A stretch of DNA of 32,922 bases from JBEBXQ01 sp040391535 (GTDB taxonomy: Bacteria; Bacteroidota; Bacteroidia; Cytophagales; Spirosomataceae), in the NCBI GenBank assembly GCA_040391535.1, contig JBEBXQ010000037.1:1-32922 (forward strand), read 5' to 3'. The notes beneath the pieces were generated by a model. It did no database searches and was not told the DNA's origin. It saw nothing but the letters and a program-made list of their open reading frames with translations. Of the stretch, positions 1-8,400 are shown piece by piece. The translations under genes were made by a program, and so were the position numbers. Positions within the stretch are counted from its first letter, which is position 1; every line of letters begins with the position of its first letter.

Positions 1-448
1 CCTCTTCCGGTATGCCGGTATTAACGGTTAACTCTTTTTCATGAGCAAAAGGAAGGCTTATATTGCCTTCTGTTTGACCAGACTGCCCAATCCCGGTCAT
101 CTCATCGTTTTCATAGACATCAGCACTACTTTCCCCTGGCAGCTCTTCATCAGTATTCAATGGCGTTTTTTCCTGCTCTGTTTTTTCAAAGTTTTCTCTG
201 AGCTGGCTGATTTCCGTCAGCAATAATTTATTTTGTTTTCGCTGTTCAAAATATAACGATCCTGCAAAAACCACGGCTACGACAGAAGCAGCCACAGCCA
301 GCCATGGCAAATAAGTAGCCAGGCCTGGCCTGGAAGCCATATGCCCCTGATAGCGGTTAAATTTCAGCCAGTCATCTTCTTCAAAAGCCGGATTGATATT
401 TTCCAGCTTTTCCCTTAAAATCTCCTCAAACCGTTTATTAATTTTCAT
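1..448 (-). CDS. One-pass membrane protein downstream of ECF sigma (partial, C-terminus off window)
   Basis: The frame is open from an ATG at 448 to the left edge of the window, so about 149 residues of the N-terminal part are seen and the C-terminus is missing. The protein starts MKINKRFEEILREKLENI, has a charged cytoplasmic N-terminus of about 45 residues, one membrane segment at about residues 46-67 (YLPWLAVAASVVAVVFAGSLYF), then a Lys/Gln/Glu-rich stretch that may be a short coiled coil, and an acidic low-complexity region. Its start codon lies 11 bp inside the end of the sigma-factor gene, so the two are probably translationally coupled. In Bacteroidota such a protein next to an ECF sigma factor is often its membrane partner or anti-sigma factor; that role is inferred from position and topology. 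No zinc-binding anti-sigma motif or FecR domain is visible in the part present. Confidence 0.75.
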   Translation of the reverse strand, partial: MKINKRFEEILREKLENINPAFEEDDWLKFNRYQGHMASRPGLATYLPWLAVAASVVAVVFAGSLYFEQRKQNKLLLTEISQLRENFEKTEQEKTPLNTDEELPGESSADVYENDEMTGIGQSGQTEGNISLPFAHEKELTVNTGIPEE

Positions 449-1052
449 TTTGCTTCAACGTCTTTGAAAACCATCCTTTGGGAAAAAGATCCGGATAGTT
501 TCTGTAAATCAGATGTTGTAATCTGGCTCTGGCCCTCACATAATTGGATCGCACAGCCGTTTCATTAATTTTCAGAACTTCAGCAATTTCTTTGTGAGAA
601 TATCCATCCACTGCATACATCAAAAAGACTGTACGGTAAACAGGCTTTATCTGCTGTACCAGATCCAGAATTTCCACGGCGGTTATATTTTCAAGAATAT
701 CGTCACTGAACCTGGGGATGGCTGCATCTTCCAGGCTTACAGTGTCTTTATAATGTTTCTGATGTTTCCGGTAATAGCTGATGGCGGTATTTACAAGGAT
801 TGTCCTCAGCCATCCTTTAAAAGGCTGCGATGTATCAAACCGCTCCAGGTTGGCAAAAACCTTGAGAAATCCTTCATTTAATACCTCTTCAGCTTCCTCT
901 GCAGACGAAGTATAACGCAGACATATACTTTTGGCAAAACTGAAATATTGCTTAAAAAGGGCCCTTTGAGCTCGTTCACTACCTGCGATACAAGCTCTTA
1001 TAACACCTTCCTGGTCGTTGGGGTCAAAGTCTATTTTCTTCCTGAAAAACAA
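438..1052 (-). CDS. RNA polymerase ECF-type sigma-70 factor
   Basis: 204 residues, normal for an ECF sigma factor. Region 2 lies at about residues 25-95 (AEEVLNEGFLKVFANLERFD, then the GWLRTILVNTAISYYRK stretch that matches the -10-binding part). Region 4 lies at about 135-190, with the helix-turn-helix YSHKEIAEVLKINETAVRSN. It directs core RNA polymerase to a small regulon that cannot be named from sequence. The start is TTG at 1052: an in-frame TGA lies two codons upstream and the first internal ATG is far into region 4, so a rare start codon is needed. The downstream membrane-protein gene overlaps its 3' end by 11 bp. The DUF4270 gene lies 95 bp upstream on the same strand. Confidence 0.92.
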   Translation of the reverse strand: MFFRKKIDFDPNDQEGVIRACIAGSERAQRALFKQYFSFAKSICLRYTSSAEEAEEVLNEGFLKVFANLERFDTSQPFKGWLRTILVNTAISYYRKHQKHYKDTVSLEDAAIPRFSDDILENITAVEILDLVQQIKPVYRTVFLMYAVDGYSHKEIAEVLKINETAVRSNYVRARARLQHLIYRNYPDLFPKGWFSKTLKQNEN

Positions 1053-1116
1053 TATTCAATGAAAAGATCAAATTGTTGACAATCATCTTTATTCCATAAT
1101 ACGTTTCAGTCGGACA

Positions 1117-1140
1117 ATATGTGACAAAAGTGTCAGATAT
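1117..1140. promoter_or_regulatory. Dyad symmetry between DUF4270 gene and sigma-factor gene
   Basis: The arms ATAT-G-TGACA and TGTCA-G-ATAT flank the tetranucleotide AAAG. All positions pair except one G/G on each side. It lies 7 bp after the DUF4270 stop codon and 65 bp before the sigma-factor start. It could be a weak hairpin ending the DUF4270 transcript or an operator for the sigma-factor gene. There is no long T-run after it on the minus strand, so its role is open. Confidence 0.3.
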
Positions 1141-1147
1141 TTTTATT

Positions 1148-2458
1148 TCAGTCTCTCAGGTAAGTATAATACAGGTCGAGCCGGATTCTGTCCTTATCAC
1201 TTTTCTGGTCGCCGAAAACCACACGTGAAAAATTAGTTGACAAGGTAGAAGAAGGCGCCTGAATGAGCAGGCCATTACCTTCATTCAGGACATTAGCCAT
1301 TTCAGAAGTAATAAATCCTGTAACGTCAATCATGTAATATGTCTCGTTATTGAAGATATCGTTTACGTAATTTGCCGTAACTGTCGATCCTTCCAATGTC
1401 ATAAGGTTACTTACTTTCAGATTCTGGCGGTTGGCGATAAAAACTTCCAGGGGGGATGGCGGAGCAAGTAACTGATCTGCAGATTCCCTCAGCACATTAA
1501 TCCGCAGATAAGCCCTGTTCACCAGAATACGGCCAAAACCATACTTCAGGCTTTCTATATAAGGGAAGTCCACACGTGTGTATACGCCGGTACCCGACTG
1601 TATAAATCCTTTGTTACCGGTTGAAGCGGATTCAAGGCCGAATTTCTCCAGTGTTGGCAATCCTGAAAGGTCTGTTTGCTTTCTGTCAGCAGAAATATTT
1701 GTAAAGCCGGCGTTAAAGTTAAAAGTATGCGATAACTCCGTATTTTGATCCGGGCCGTCAAGGTGATAAAAGATCTTTATCGCACTTTTAGCATCTGCTA
1801 AAGAAAAACCCAGAATAGCTGCATTATCTTTTGCTCCGTACTGAATGGCCAGACCTTTGATCAATGACTTAAACTCATTGTCAGTGCCCATTTCCTTTGC
1901 CAGTCCCTTTGCAAACAGGGCTTTCCCCAATTCATCAGATAACCTGATCGTAATGGTATCTCCGGTAGTGGGTTTTGCTTTAAAGGTTTTCGTTCCTATG
2001 GTTTCAGGAGCATAGGCCAACCTGCTGTGTGCGTAATAAGTTGTACTGGAAAGCGTTGAGTATTCTTCCGTTAAAAGATGTATCTTAGCAGTCTGGTTCT
2101 GAGTAGTGTCAGCATAAAAATAATCATATTTCAACACTAAAACCAAAGAGTCGTAAATAGCCTTTTCATCGGGTAAAAATGACGTTGTCAGTTGCGGAAT
2201 GATATAACTTTCAGTGGCAATGGTTCCCAGATAAGGATCTTCATAACGCCCGAAAAATACTTTTCCCGAACCGGAAGTGATCAGAGAGTCTTCTTCGTTG
2301 GTAAATACTTTAAGGCTGGCAGTATCTGAATAAAATACGGCCAGTTCATCCGGATCAATAGAAATTACTGAAATATCCCTGTCTCCCCATTCACAGGCAG
2401 ACAATACAGCAAGCATCAAAACAGATAAAACCAAATTAAATGGTTTAGAAAATTTCAT
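1148..2458 (-). CDS. DUF4270 family lipoprotein
   Basis: 436 residues from the ATG at 2458, chosen because it gives a clean lipoprotein signal: basic n-region, hydrophobic core LVLSVLMLAVL, lipobox LSAC with the lipidated Cys at residue 22. An in-frame upstream start at 2521 would add 21 residues before this signal. The mature part has the pattern of the DUF4270 family: an early SDTASLKVFTNEEDSL segment, a glycine-bearing VFFGRYEDPYLGTIATESYI segment and a beta-rich remainder ending in IRLDLYYTYL. The family is found in Bacteroidota and its function is unknown; a cell-surface or periplasmic beta protein is expected. It is divergent from the LytTR/kelch/DUF4907 genes, and the combination suggests a shared surface role (inference). 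TAnnTTTG-like boxes on the minus strand at 2491-2498 and 2504-2511 may be its promoter, but no well-spaced -33 TTG was seen. Confidence 0.85.
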   Translation of the reverse strand: MKFSKPFNLVLSVLMLAVLSACEWGDRDISVISIDPDELAVFYSDTASLKVFTNEEDSLITSGSGKVFFGRYEDPYLGTIATESYIIPQLTTSFLPDEKAIYDSLVLVLKYDYFYADTTQNQTAKIHLLTEEYSTLSSTTYYAHSRLAYAPETIGTKTFKAKPTTGDTITIRLSDELGKALFAKGLAKEMGTDNEFKSLIKGLAIQYGAKDNAAILGFSLADAKSAIKIFYHLDGPDQNTELSHTFNFNAGFTNISADRKQTDLSGLPTLEKFGLESASTGNKGFIQSGTGVYTRVDFPYIESLKYGFGRILVNRAYLRINVLRESADQLLAPPSPLEVFIANRQNLKVSNLMTLEGSTVTANYVNDIFNNETYYMIDVTGFITSEMANVLNEGNGLLIQAPSSTLSTNFSRVVFGDQKSDKDRIRLDLYYTYLRD

Positions 2459-2645
2459 AATTAGCGTTTCAAACATCATCTTTATATACCCAAACATAAC
2501 TGACAAAATTAGATTGACCATTTAAGTAATCTGCCCTTAATAGACCAAACAGCTTTTTGTGTAGACCAGTGATCTTTATTTTATCCTTTTTGTCACATAA
2601 TAAGAAACCTGTGCGTAGAGTTATATAAGGTAGTAAATAAAGCCT

Positions 2646-3344
2646 ATGAAAAATATTAATTGCCTGATTCTGATCAGCAAGGGTAGCCACCTCTTTACAG
2701 AACAACTGAAACAGATTCCTCAGATCACCATCAAGGGAATTTATCATGACCCGGCATTGGCCCGGGAAGCCATCCTTTGTCAAAAAGACAGCTTGTTGTT
2801 GCTGGATAGTGATTTACCGAATATGGAGGGGCTTCAGTTTCTGAGTCAGTTACCTTTTCGTCCGCTTACGGTGATTCTCAGCCATCATCCTGACTACGCA
2901 CTGGAATCATTCCGGTATAACGTAGTGGATTATTTGCTCAAACCCGTTACGGAAGAACGGTTGCTGAGGGCCGTCAGAAAAGTGGCTGAGTGGCAATACC
3001 GCAAAGAATCGGATCCTGAGACAGAAAATACGGATGCTCTTTTTGTTACTTCCAATTATTCCCTGATCAAAATCCGGATGAATGAAATTACTCATGTGGA
3101 AGGACTGAAAGATTATGTAAAAATCTTCGTGGAAGGACAAACCCACCCCGTACTGACGCGGATGACCATGAAAGGGATTGAAGAAAAGTTACCAAATAAT
3201 CGCTTCTTTCGTGTACATCGTTCTTATATAGTTTCGTTAAATAAAATAGAAGCCATACGTAACCAGCGGCTTAGTATTGGCCGGTATGTCATTCCTGTAA
3301 GTGACAGGCAATATGAAAATTTCAGAAAACTAATGGCGGTTTGA
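2646..3344 (+). CDS. LytTR-family DNA-binding response regulator, atypical receiver
   Basis: 232 residues. Residues about 4-112 form a receiver domain: phosphoacceptor candidate Asp54 in LLLLDSDLPNMEG, Ser79 at the switch Ser/Thr position and Lys99 in YLLKPV. The acidic pair that normally follows strand 1 and binds magnesium is missing; the sequence there is LILISKGSH. Residues about 125-230 form a LytTR domain (YSLIKIRMNEITHVEGLKDYVKI ... FFRVHRSYIVSLNKI), which binds DNA through a beta fold. No histidine kinase lies next to it in the window. It is divergent from the DUF4270 gene with about 190 bp between the two ATGs, and is followed after 112 bp by the kelch gene, so control of these surface genes is a reasonable guess. 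Confidence 0.9.
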   Translation: MKNINCLILISKGSHLFTEQLKQIPQITIKGIYHDPALAREAILCQKDSLLLLDSDLPNMEGLQFLSQLPFRPLTVILSHHPDYALESFRYNVVDYLLKPVTEERLLRAVRKVAEWQYRKESDPETENTDALFVTSNYSLIKIRMNEITHVEGLKDYVKIFVEGQTHPVLTRMTMKGIEEKLPNNRFFRVHRSYIVSLNKIEAIRNQRLSIGRYVIPVSDRQYENFRKLMAV

Positions 3345-3456
3345 TTTATTTTTCGATTATATTTCATCGACAAAACAGGTCATTTCGTCTCATTTATTTT
3401 TTTTATCCTTATCAGCAATCAATTTTTGACGTGTTTTTTAAATATAAATTCCAACT

Positions 3457-4461
3457 ATGTTTTGTAATGCTTTAAAGCTGAAATGGCTCGCCTCTGCCTT
3501 TTTTGTTTCTTTTTTGACAATGAGTTGTAATGATGATACGGATCCGGAACTGAAAGGAAACTGGTATCAAAACAGTTTACCCGATTTTGAAGGCGTAGGA
3601 AGGCGTTCTGCCGTAGGGTTCTCCATCGGCAACAAAGGATATATTGGAACAGGTTATTCTAACGACGGATCACGCCTGAGTGACTTCTGGGAATTTGATG
3701 CTGATGTCCGGGCCTGGAAACAGATCGCTAACTTTGCAGGCGGTGCCCGTCACGATGCCACAGCATTCGTCATCGACAATAAAGCTTATGTAGGTTCAGG
3801 TTACGACGGCAGCTACAAGCAGGATTTCTACAACTTTGATCCCGCTGCCAATAAATGGACTGAAATTGCTCCCATTCCGGGTGCGCGCCAGTATGCATCT
3901 GCCTTTGCGGTTAACGGTAAAGGATACGCTGGTATGGGTTATGACGGAAACCACAGACAGGATTTCTATGAATACAATCCTTCAACAGACAGCTGGAGAA
4001 CCATGGCCAGCTTCCTTGGTGGAAAAAGAAGGGGTTGTGTGGCCTTTACGCTTGAAAACAAGGGGTATCTGGGTTTCGGTGTAAGTAACGGTATCTATCA
4101 GTATACGATGTATCAGTTTAACCCTGAAGGCAATAACGGTAACGGAGAATGGATCGCAAAAGCCGATCTGACTGATGCAGACGACAATAATTATCCAAGA
4201 GCTTTTGCTGTACCACTGGTGCTTAACAACAAAGTGTATATTGTTGGTGGTTCTACAGGCGGCAATCTGTCTGATACCTGGGAGTATGATCCTGTAACAG
4301 ATGCATGGACGCAAAGAACTAATTTTGAAGGCCAGGCAAGAGCGTATGCTGTAGGTTTTGTGATCAACAATGTAGCTTATTTAGGTACCGGTTCATCAGG
4401 TACTGTACATGATGACTTCTGGGGATTTGATCCCAATGCGGAGCAAATTGACAACGATTAA
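3457..4461 (+). CDS. Kelch-repeat lipoprotein
   Basis: 334 residues. An N-terminal signal (KLKWLASAFFVSFL) ends in a lipobox-like TMSC with Cys24, then NDDTDPE, the acidic start common in surface lipoproteins of this phylum. The rest is a run of about six kelch-type units of 45-55 residues, each with a Gly-rich strand (KGYIGTGYSNDG, KAYVGSGYDGSY, KGYAGMGYDGNH, KGYLGFGVSNG, KVYIVGGSTGG, VAYLGTGSSG) followed by a F/Y-x-F/Y-x-P...W segment. This predicts a six-bladed beta propeller used for binding, with no catalytic residues recognised. It is followed after 8 bp by the DUF4907 gene and very likely co-transcribed with it. The partner or ligand is unknown. Confidence 0.88.
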   Translation: MFCNALKLKWLASAFFVSFLTMSCNDDTDPELKGNWYQNSLPDFEGVGRRSAVGFSIGNKGYIGTGYSNDGSRLSDFWEFDADVRAWKQIANFAGGARHDATAFVIDNKAYVGSGYDGSYKQDFYNFDPAANKWTEIAPIPGARQYASAFAVNGKGYAGMGYDGNHRQDFYEYNPSTDSWRTMASFLGGKRRGCVAFTLENKGYLGFGVSNGIYQYTMYQFNPEGNNGNGEWIAKADLTDADDNNYPRAFAVPLVLNNKVYIVGGSTGGNLSDTWEYDPVTDAWTQRTNFEGQARAYAVGFVINNVAYLGTGSSGTVHDDFWGFDPNAEQIDND

Positions 4462-4469
4462 TCTTTCCG

Positions 4470-4805
4470 ATGTCTAAGAAGGCTTTTGTCAGAATATCAG
4501 TAACAGCCCTGCTTATTATTTTAGCAGGGCTGTTGTTTATTTATAAAAAGGATAAAAATACCGACCCGCTGTTTACTGTCGTTACGTTTACAACAGAGAA
4601 CGGGTGGGGTTATCGTATCTATAAACAGGACACCTTGTTTATTGAACAACCTACCATTCCCGGAGCCAGTGGGAACCTGAGTTTTCCTTCAGATGAAAAA
4701 GCGGAGCAAATCGGTAATATAGTGGTTGAGAAGCTGAATAATGGTATATTTCCCCCTACGGTTTCAGTAGAAGAGCTGCACCGCCATGGTTTGGTTATTC
4801 AATAA
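4470..4805 (+). CDS. DUF4907 family membrane-anchored protein
   Basis: 111 residues with one N-terminal hydrophobic segment (about residues 9-24, VTALLIILAGLLFIY), then a small periplasmic domain. The domain carries the family pattern GWGYRIYKQDTLFIEQPTIPGASGNLSF ... AEQIGNIVVEKLNNGIFPPTVSVEEL. The function of the family is unknown; it commonly sits beside kelch and DUF4270 proteins in Bacteroidota (recalled, not searched). It begins 8 bp after the kelch stop codon and ends 7 bp from the convergent Lrp gene. A strong hairpin lies inside its first 22 codons and is listed separately. Confidence 0.82.
   Translation: MSKKAFVRISVTALLIILAGLLFIYKKDKNTDPLFTVVTFTTENGWGYRIYKQDTLFIEQPTIPGASGNLSFPSDEKAEQIGNIVVEKLNNGIFPPTVSVEELHRHGLVIQ
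4502..4534 (+). terminator. Terminator-like hairpin inside the start of the DUF4907 gene
   Basis: The arms AACAGCCCTGC (4502-4512) and GCAGGGCTGTT (4524-4534) are perfectly complementary over 11 bp, with one more T-A pair inside and an AT loop. GTTTATTTATAAAAA follows. It sits 41-73 bp after the kelch stop codon, within codons 11-22 of DUF4907. It could end part of the kelch transcripts and reduce DUF4907 expression, or simply result from the codons used for the membrane segment. Confidence 0.45.
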
Positions 4806-4812
4806 TCCCCCC

Positions 4813-5271
4813 TCACATCGTTACTTCGGTAGAATACTTGATTTCACCCATGACAAATAAACTGTGTGTACTGCCGATATTCTCAAGGGAACCCAGCTTT
4901 TCCATTAAAAACCGCTGATAAGCAGGCATATCCTCTACAACCACCTTTAGCAGGAAATCATAATCCCCCGAAATATTGAAGCACTCGGTTACTTCGGTAA
5001 AGGCCATGATTGCATCCACAAACTTTTCTCCCATTATCCTTGAATGCTCCTTTAAGGCAATATTACAGAAAACCATCAGCTTTTTCCCGACTTTATCCCG
5101 GTCTACCAACGCCACATATTTTTTGATAATCCCATCTTTTTCAAGCCTTCTTACCCGTTCGTAAACAGGCGTATAAGACAGGTTAAGCAAGGCCGATAAC
5201 TCGCGGGTTTTCAGGGTAGCATCCTCCTGCAGATACCGTAAAATTAATTTATCAATCTGATCAAGGCTCAT
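4813..5271 (-). CDS. Lrp/AsnC family transcriptional regulator
   Basis: 152 residues, the usual size for this family. Residues 1-60 form the winged helix-turn-helix (MSLDQIDKLILRYLQEDATL, then ARELSALL-like TRELSALLNLSYTPVYERVRRLEKDGIIKKY). Residues about 65-150 form the RAM/AsnC ligand domain, including VTECFNISGDYDFLLKVVVEDM. Such proteins act as octamers or dimers that respond to an amino acid. The gene is divergent from metH with 175 bp between the two ATGs. An inverted repeat there is a good candidate for its binding site, suggesting self-regulation and control of methionine synthesis (inference). The ligand cannot be told from sequence. Confidence 0.93.
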   Translation of the reverse strand: MSLDQIDKLILRYLQEDATLKTRELSALLNLSYTPVYERVRRLEKDGIIKKYVALVDRDKVGKKLMVFCNIALKEHSRIMGEKFVDAIMAFTEVTECFNISGDYDFLLKVVVEDMPAYQRFLMEKLGSLENIGSTHSLFVMGEIKYSTEVTM

Positions 5272-5329
5272 CGTACGATTTTTCAGTTTGGATATAAATT
5301 ATTTTTTACCTGCAAATACAAGGTATTTT

Positions 5330-5376
5330 CAGATAATTTCTATTACAATAATAACCTAAAAAAGGGAAATTATCTG
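5330..5376. promoter_or_regulatory. Inverted repeat in the lrp-metH divergent intergenic region (candidate operator)
   Basis: CAGATAATTTC (5330-5340) and its exact reverse complement GAAATTATCTG (5366-5376) are separated by 25 bp, so the centres are 36 bp apart, near three and a half helical turns. The pair lies between the Lrp start (5271) and the metH -7 box (5414-5421). This fits a multi-site Lrp-type operator; binding by the neighbouring regulator is inferred. Confidence 0.5.
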
Positions 5377-5413
5377 TTTTTTGTTTATTTACCCAACGAA
5401 CTGTTTTATCTGT

Positions 5414-5421
5414 TAATTTTG
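5414..5421 (+). promoter_or_regulatory. metH -7 promoter box (TAnnTTTG)
   Basis: TAATTTTG matches the Bacteroidota -7 consensus exactly and lies 25 bp before the metH ATG at 5447. A TTG occurs upstream at 5381-5383, but its 30-bp spacing is longer than usual, so a weak or activated promoter is possible. The short leader leaves no room for a SAM or cobalamin riboswitch. Confidence 0.5.
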
Positions 5422-5446
5422 TAGAGTGTTAAAGATGTATATAAAT

Positions 5447-8400
5447 ATGAGCGTAATTCCTGATATTCGAAAAATAGCAAAAGAGCGTATCCTTGTGCTG
5501 GATGGTGCAATGGGCACCATGATTCAGCGATACAAGCCTACTGACGAAGATTACCGCGGTGAGCGCTTTAAGGACTGGCACAGAGACATTAAAGGTAATA
5601 ATGACCTGCTGACCCTGACCCGGCCTGACATGATCAGGGAGATTCATGCGGCTTACTTCGAAGCGGGCGCTGATATTATCGAAACCAATACATTTTCAGG
5701 AACATCCATTGCCATGGCTGATTATGGTATGGAAGAGCTGGTTTATGAGCTGAATTATGAATCGGCACGCCTGGCGCGGCTCGTGGCGGATGAGTTCACA
5801 ACGAAAGAGCCAGCAAAGCCCCGCTTTGTTGCTGGTTCTATCGGACCTACCAACCGTACTGCTTCTCTGTCTCCTGATGTCAATAACCCTGGTTATCGTG
5901 CCATTACCTTTGATCAGTTGGTGGATGCCTACTATGAGCAGATAAAAGCCCTTACTGACGGCGGGTGTGATCTTTTACTTGTAGAGACCATTTTTGATAC
6001 CCTGAATGCCAAAGCAGCCCTTTTTGCCATTGATAAATTCTTTGATGATGCCCGCAAAGGAATGGTTGAAATACTGCCCTCATGGCGCTGGATTAATCAG
6101 GAAACCTTACCCATTATGGTGTCCGGAACTATTACGGATGCTTCGGGAAGGACCTTGTCCGGACAAACAACCGAGGCTTTTCTGACGTCAGTCTCTCATT
6201 TGCCATTACTTTCCGTAGGGCTTAACTGTGCCCTGGGAGCCGATCTGATGCGGCCTTATATTCAGATTCTGGCTGACAAATCGCCTTTCCTTACATCTGC
6301 ACATCCCAATGCCGGTTTACCCAATGAGATGGGCGAATATGATGAGTCACCGGAACACATGGGCCATGTCATTGAAAGTTTCCTTCAGGAAAACCTGCTT
6401 AATATTGTCGGAGGCTGTTGCGGAACAACTCCTGAACACATAGAAGTCATCGCAAGGCTAGCCGATAAGTATAGTCCGCGTATAAAAGAAAAAGAAGAGA
6501 AAGCACTTAAGTTATCAGGCCTGGAACCTGTAACGTTTACCTCGCTTTCCAATTTTGTCAATATAGGAGAACGCTGTAATGTAACCGGTTCCAAGAAATT
6601 CGCACGTCTGATCCGTGCCAATGACTATGATGCGGCTCTTTCGATCGCCCGTGATCAGGTCGAAAACGGCGCTCAGGTTATTGATGTCAATATGGATGAA
6701 GGCATGATTGACGGTGTTAATGCCATGACTACCTTCCTGAATCTTATCGGATCTGAACCTGATATCGCCAAAGTCCCGTTGATGATCGACTCTTCCAAAT
6801 GGGAAGTTATTGAAGCCGGACTTAAGTGCGTACAGGGTAAAGCCATTGTGAATTCGATCTCCATGAAAGAAGGCGAGGAGAAGTTTAAAGAACTGGCACA
6901 CACTGTCTTGCGGTATGGGGCTGCTGTTGTGGTGATGGCATTTGATGAAGAAGGACAGGCTGATAACTACGAACGAAGAATTGAAATATGTGAACGGGCC
7001 TATAAAATCCTGACAGAGGACGTAGGGTTTCCTCCTGAGGACATCATTTTTGATCCAAACATTCTTACAGTAGCCACCGGTATCGAAGAGCATAACAATT
7101 ATGCTGTTGATTTTATCAATGCGGTACGGTGGATCAAGCAAAATCTTCCGTATGCGCGCGTGTCAGGAGGTGTATCCAATGTTTCATTCAGTTTCAGAGG
7201 AAATGATGCTGTGAGGGAATGGATACACACAGCTTTCTTATATCACGCCATCCGTGCCGGGCTTGATATGGGTATTGTAAATGCCGGGCAGATTGGTATT
7301 TACGACGAAATTCCGAAAGATGTACTGGTCTTAGTGGAAGACGTATTACTCAACCGCCACCCTGATGCTACCGAAAAACTGGTCAATTTTGCTGAGACAG
7401 TCAAAGATAAGGGGAAAGTAGCTACCGGCCCGGATCTTACCTGGCGCACCTTACCCGTAACCGAGCGGATAAGCCATTCGCTGGTAAAGGGTATTACAGA
7501 TTATATTGAAGAAGATGCGGAAGAATGCCGCCACCTGTTCTCCAGGCCTCTGGAGGTCATCGAAGGCCCGTTAATGGACGGAATGAGCATTGTAGGAGAT
7601 CTGTTCGGTGCCGGAAAGATGTTCCTGCCACAGGTGGTAAAATCGGCCCGTGTAATGAAAAAAGCCGTGGCTTATCTGCAACCTTATATTGAAGCCGGTA
7701 AGCAGGAGGGAAGTGCCGTAGGGAAAATTCTGCTGGCAACTGTAAAAGGAGATGTTCATGACATTGGCAAAAATATCGTGGGGGTAGTGCTGGGTTGTAA
7801 TAATTATGAAATTATAGATCTGGGAGTAATGGTACCCACCGATAAAATCCTGAATGCAGCCCGGGAGCATCAGGTTGATATAATAGGGCTCTCAGGATTG
7901 ATTACACCGTCACTGGATGAAATGGTAGGCGTTGCCAAAGAAATGGAACGACAGGGCTTTAATACCCCGCTCCTTATTGGTGGAGCCACTACCTCGCGTA
8001 TTCACACGGCAGTAAAAATTGACCCGAATTATTCAGGCCCGGTAATTCACGTGCTTGACGCTTCCAGATCCGTCCCCATAGCAGGCCGTCTGATGCAAAA
8101 CACCGAAACCCAGGCACAGGTACTTACAGAAGTGAAAGCCGAATATGCAAAAATCAGAGTAGATCATGCCAAGCGAGGTAATGAAAAACCGCATATCTCG
8201 TTGGAAAAAGCCCGTCAGAACAAAGCACCGGTCAACTGGGATAGTTTTGAAGCCGTAGAACCCACCTTTACCGGCATAAGAACCTTCAATGACTATAGCC
8301 TGAGTGATATTGCCCGGTATATCGACTGGACTCCCTTCTTTCAGTCCTGGCAGCTGCATGGCAAATATCCTGCTATTCTGAAAGATCCGGTTGTGGGATC

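Noticed and set aside
594..881. Plus-strand open frame opposite the sigma-factor gene
   Set aside because: It lies entirely antisense to a clear ECF sigma gene and its translation has no family features.
3457..4461. Kelch repeats considered as a DNA tandem repeat
   Set aside because: The units are conserved as protein but diverged in DNA, so they are an old beta propeller and not a recent repeat array.
5272..5446. Riboswitch before metH (SAM or cobalamin type)
   Set aside because: The -7 box lies 25 bp before the ATG, leaving no space for an aptamer, and no cobalamin-box-like sequence was seen.
6515..7141. Long minus-strand open frame (208 codons) inside metH
   Set aside because: It is a mirror of metH codon use; metH is intact and the antisense product has no recognisable domain.
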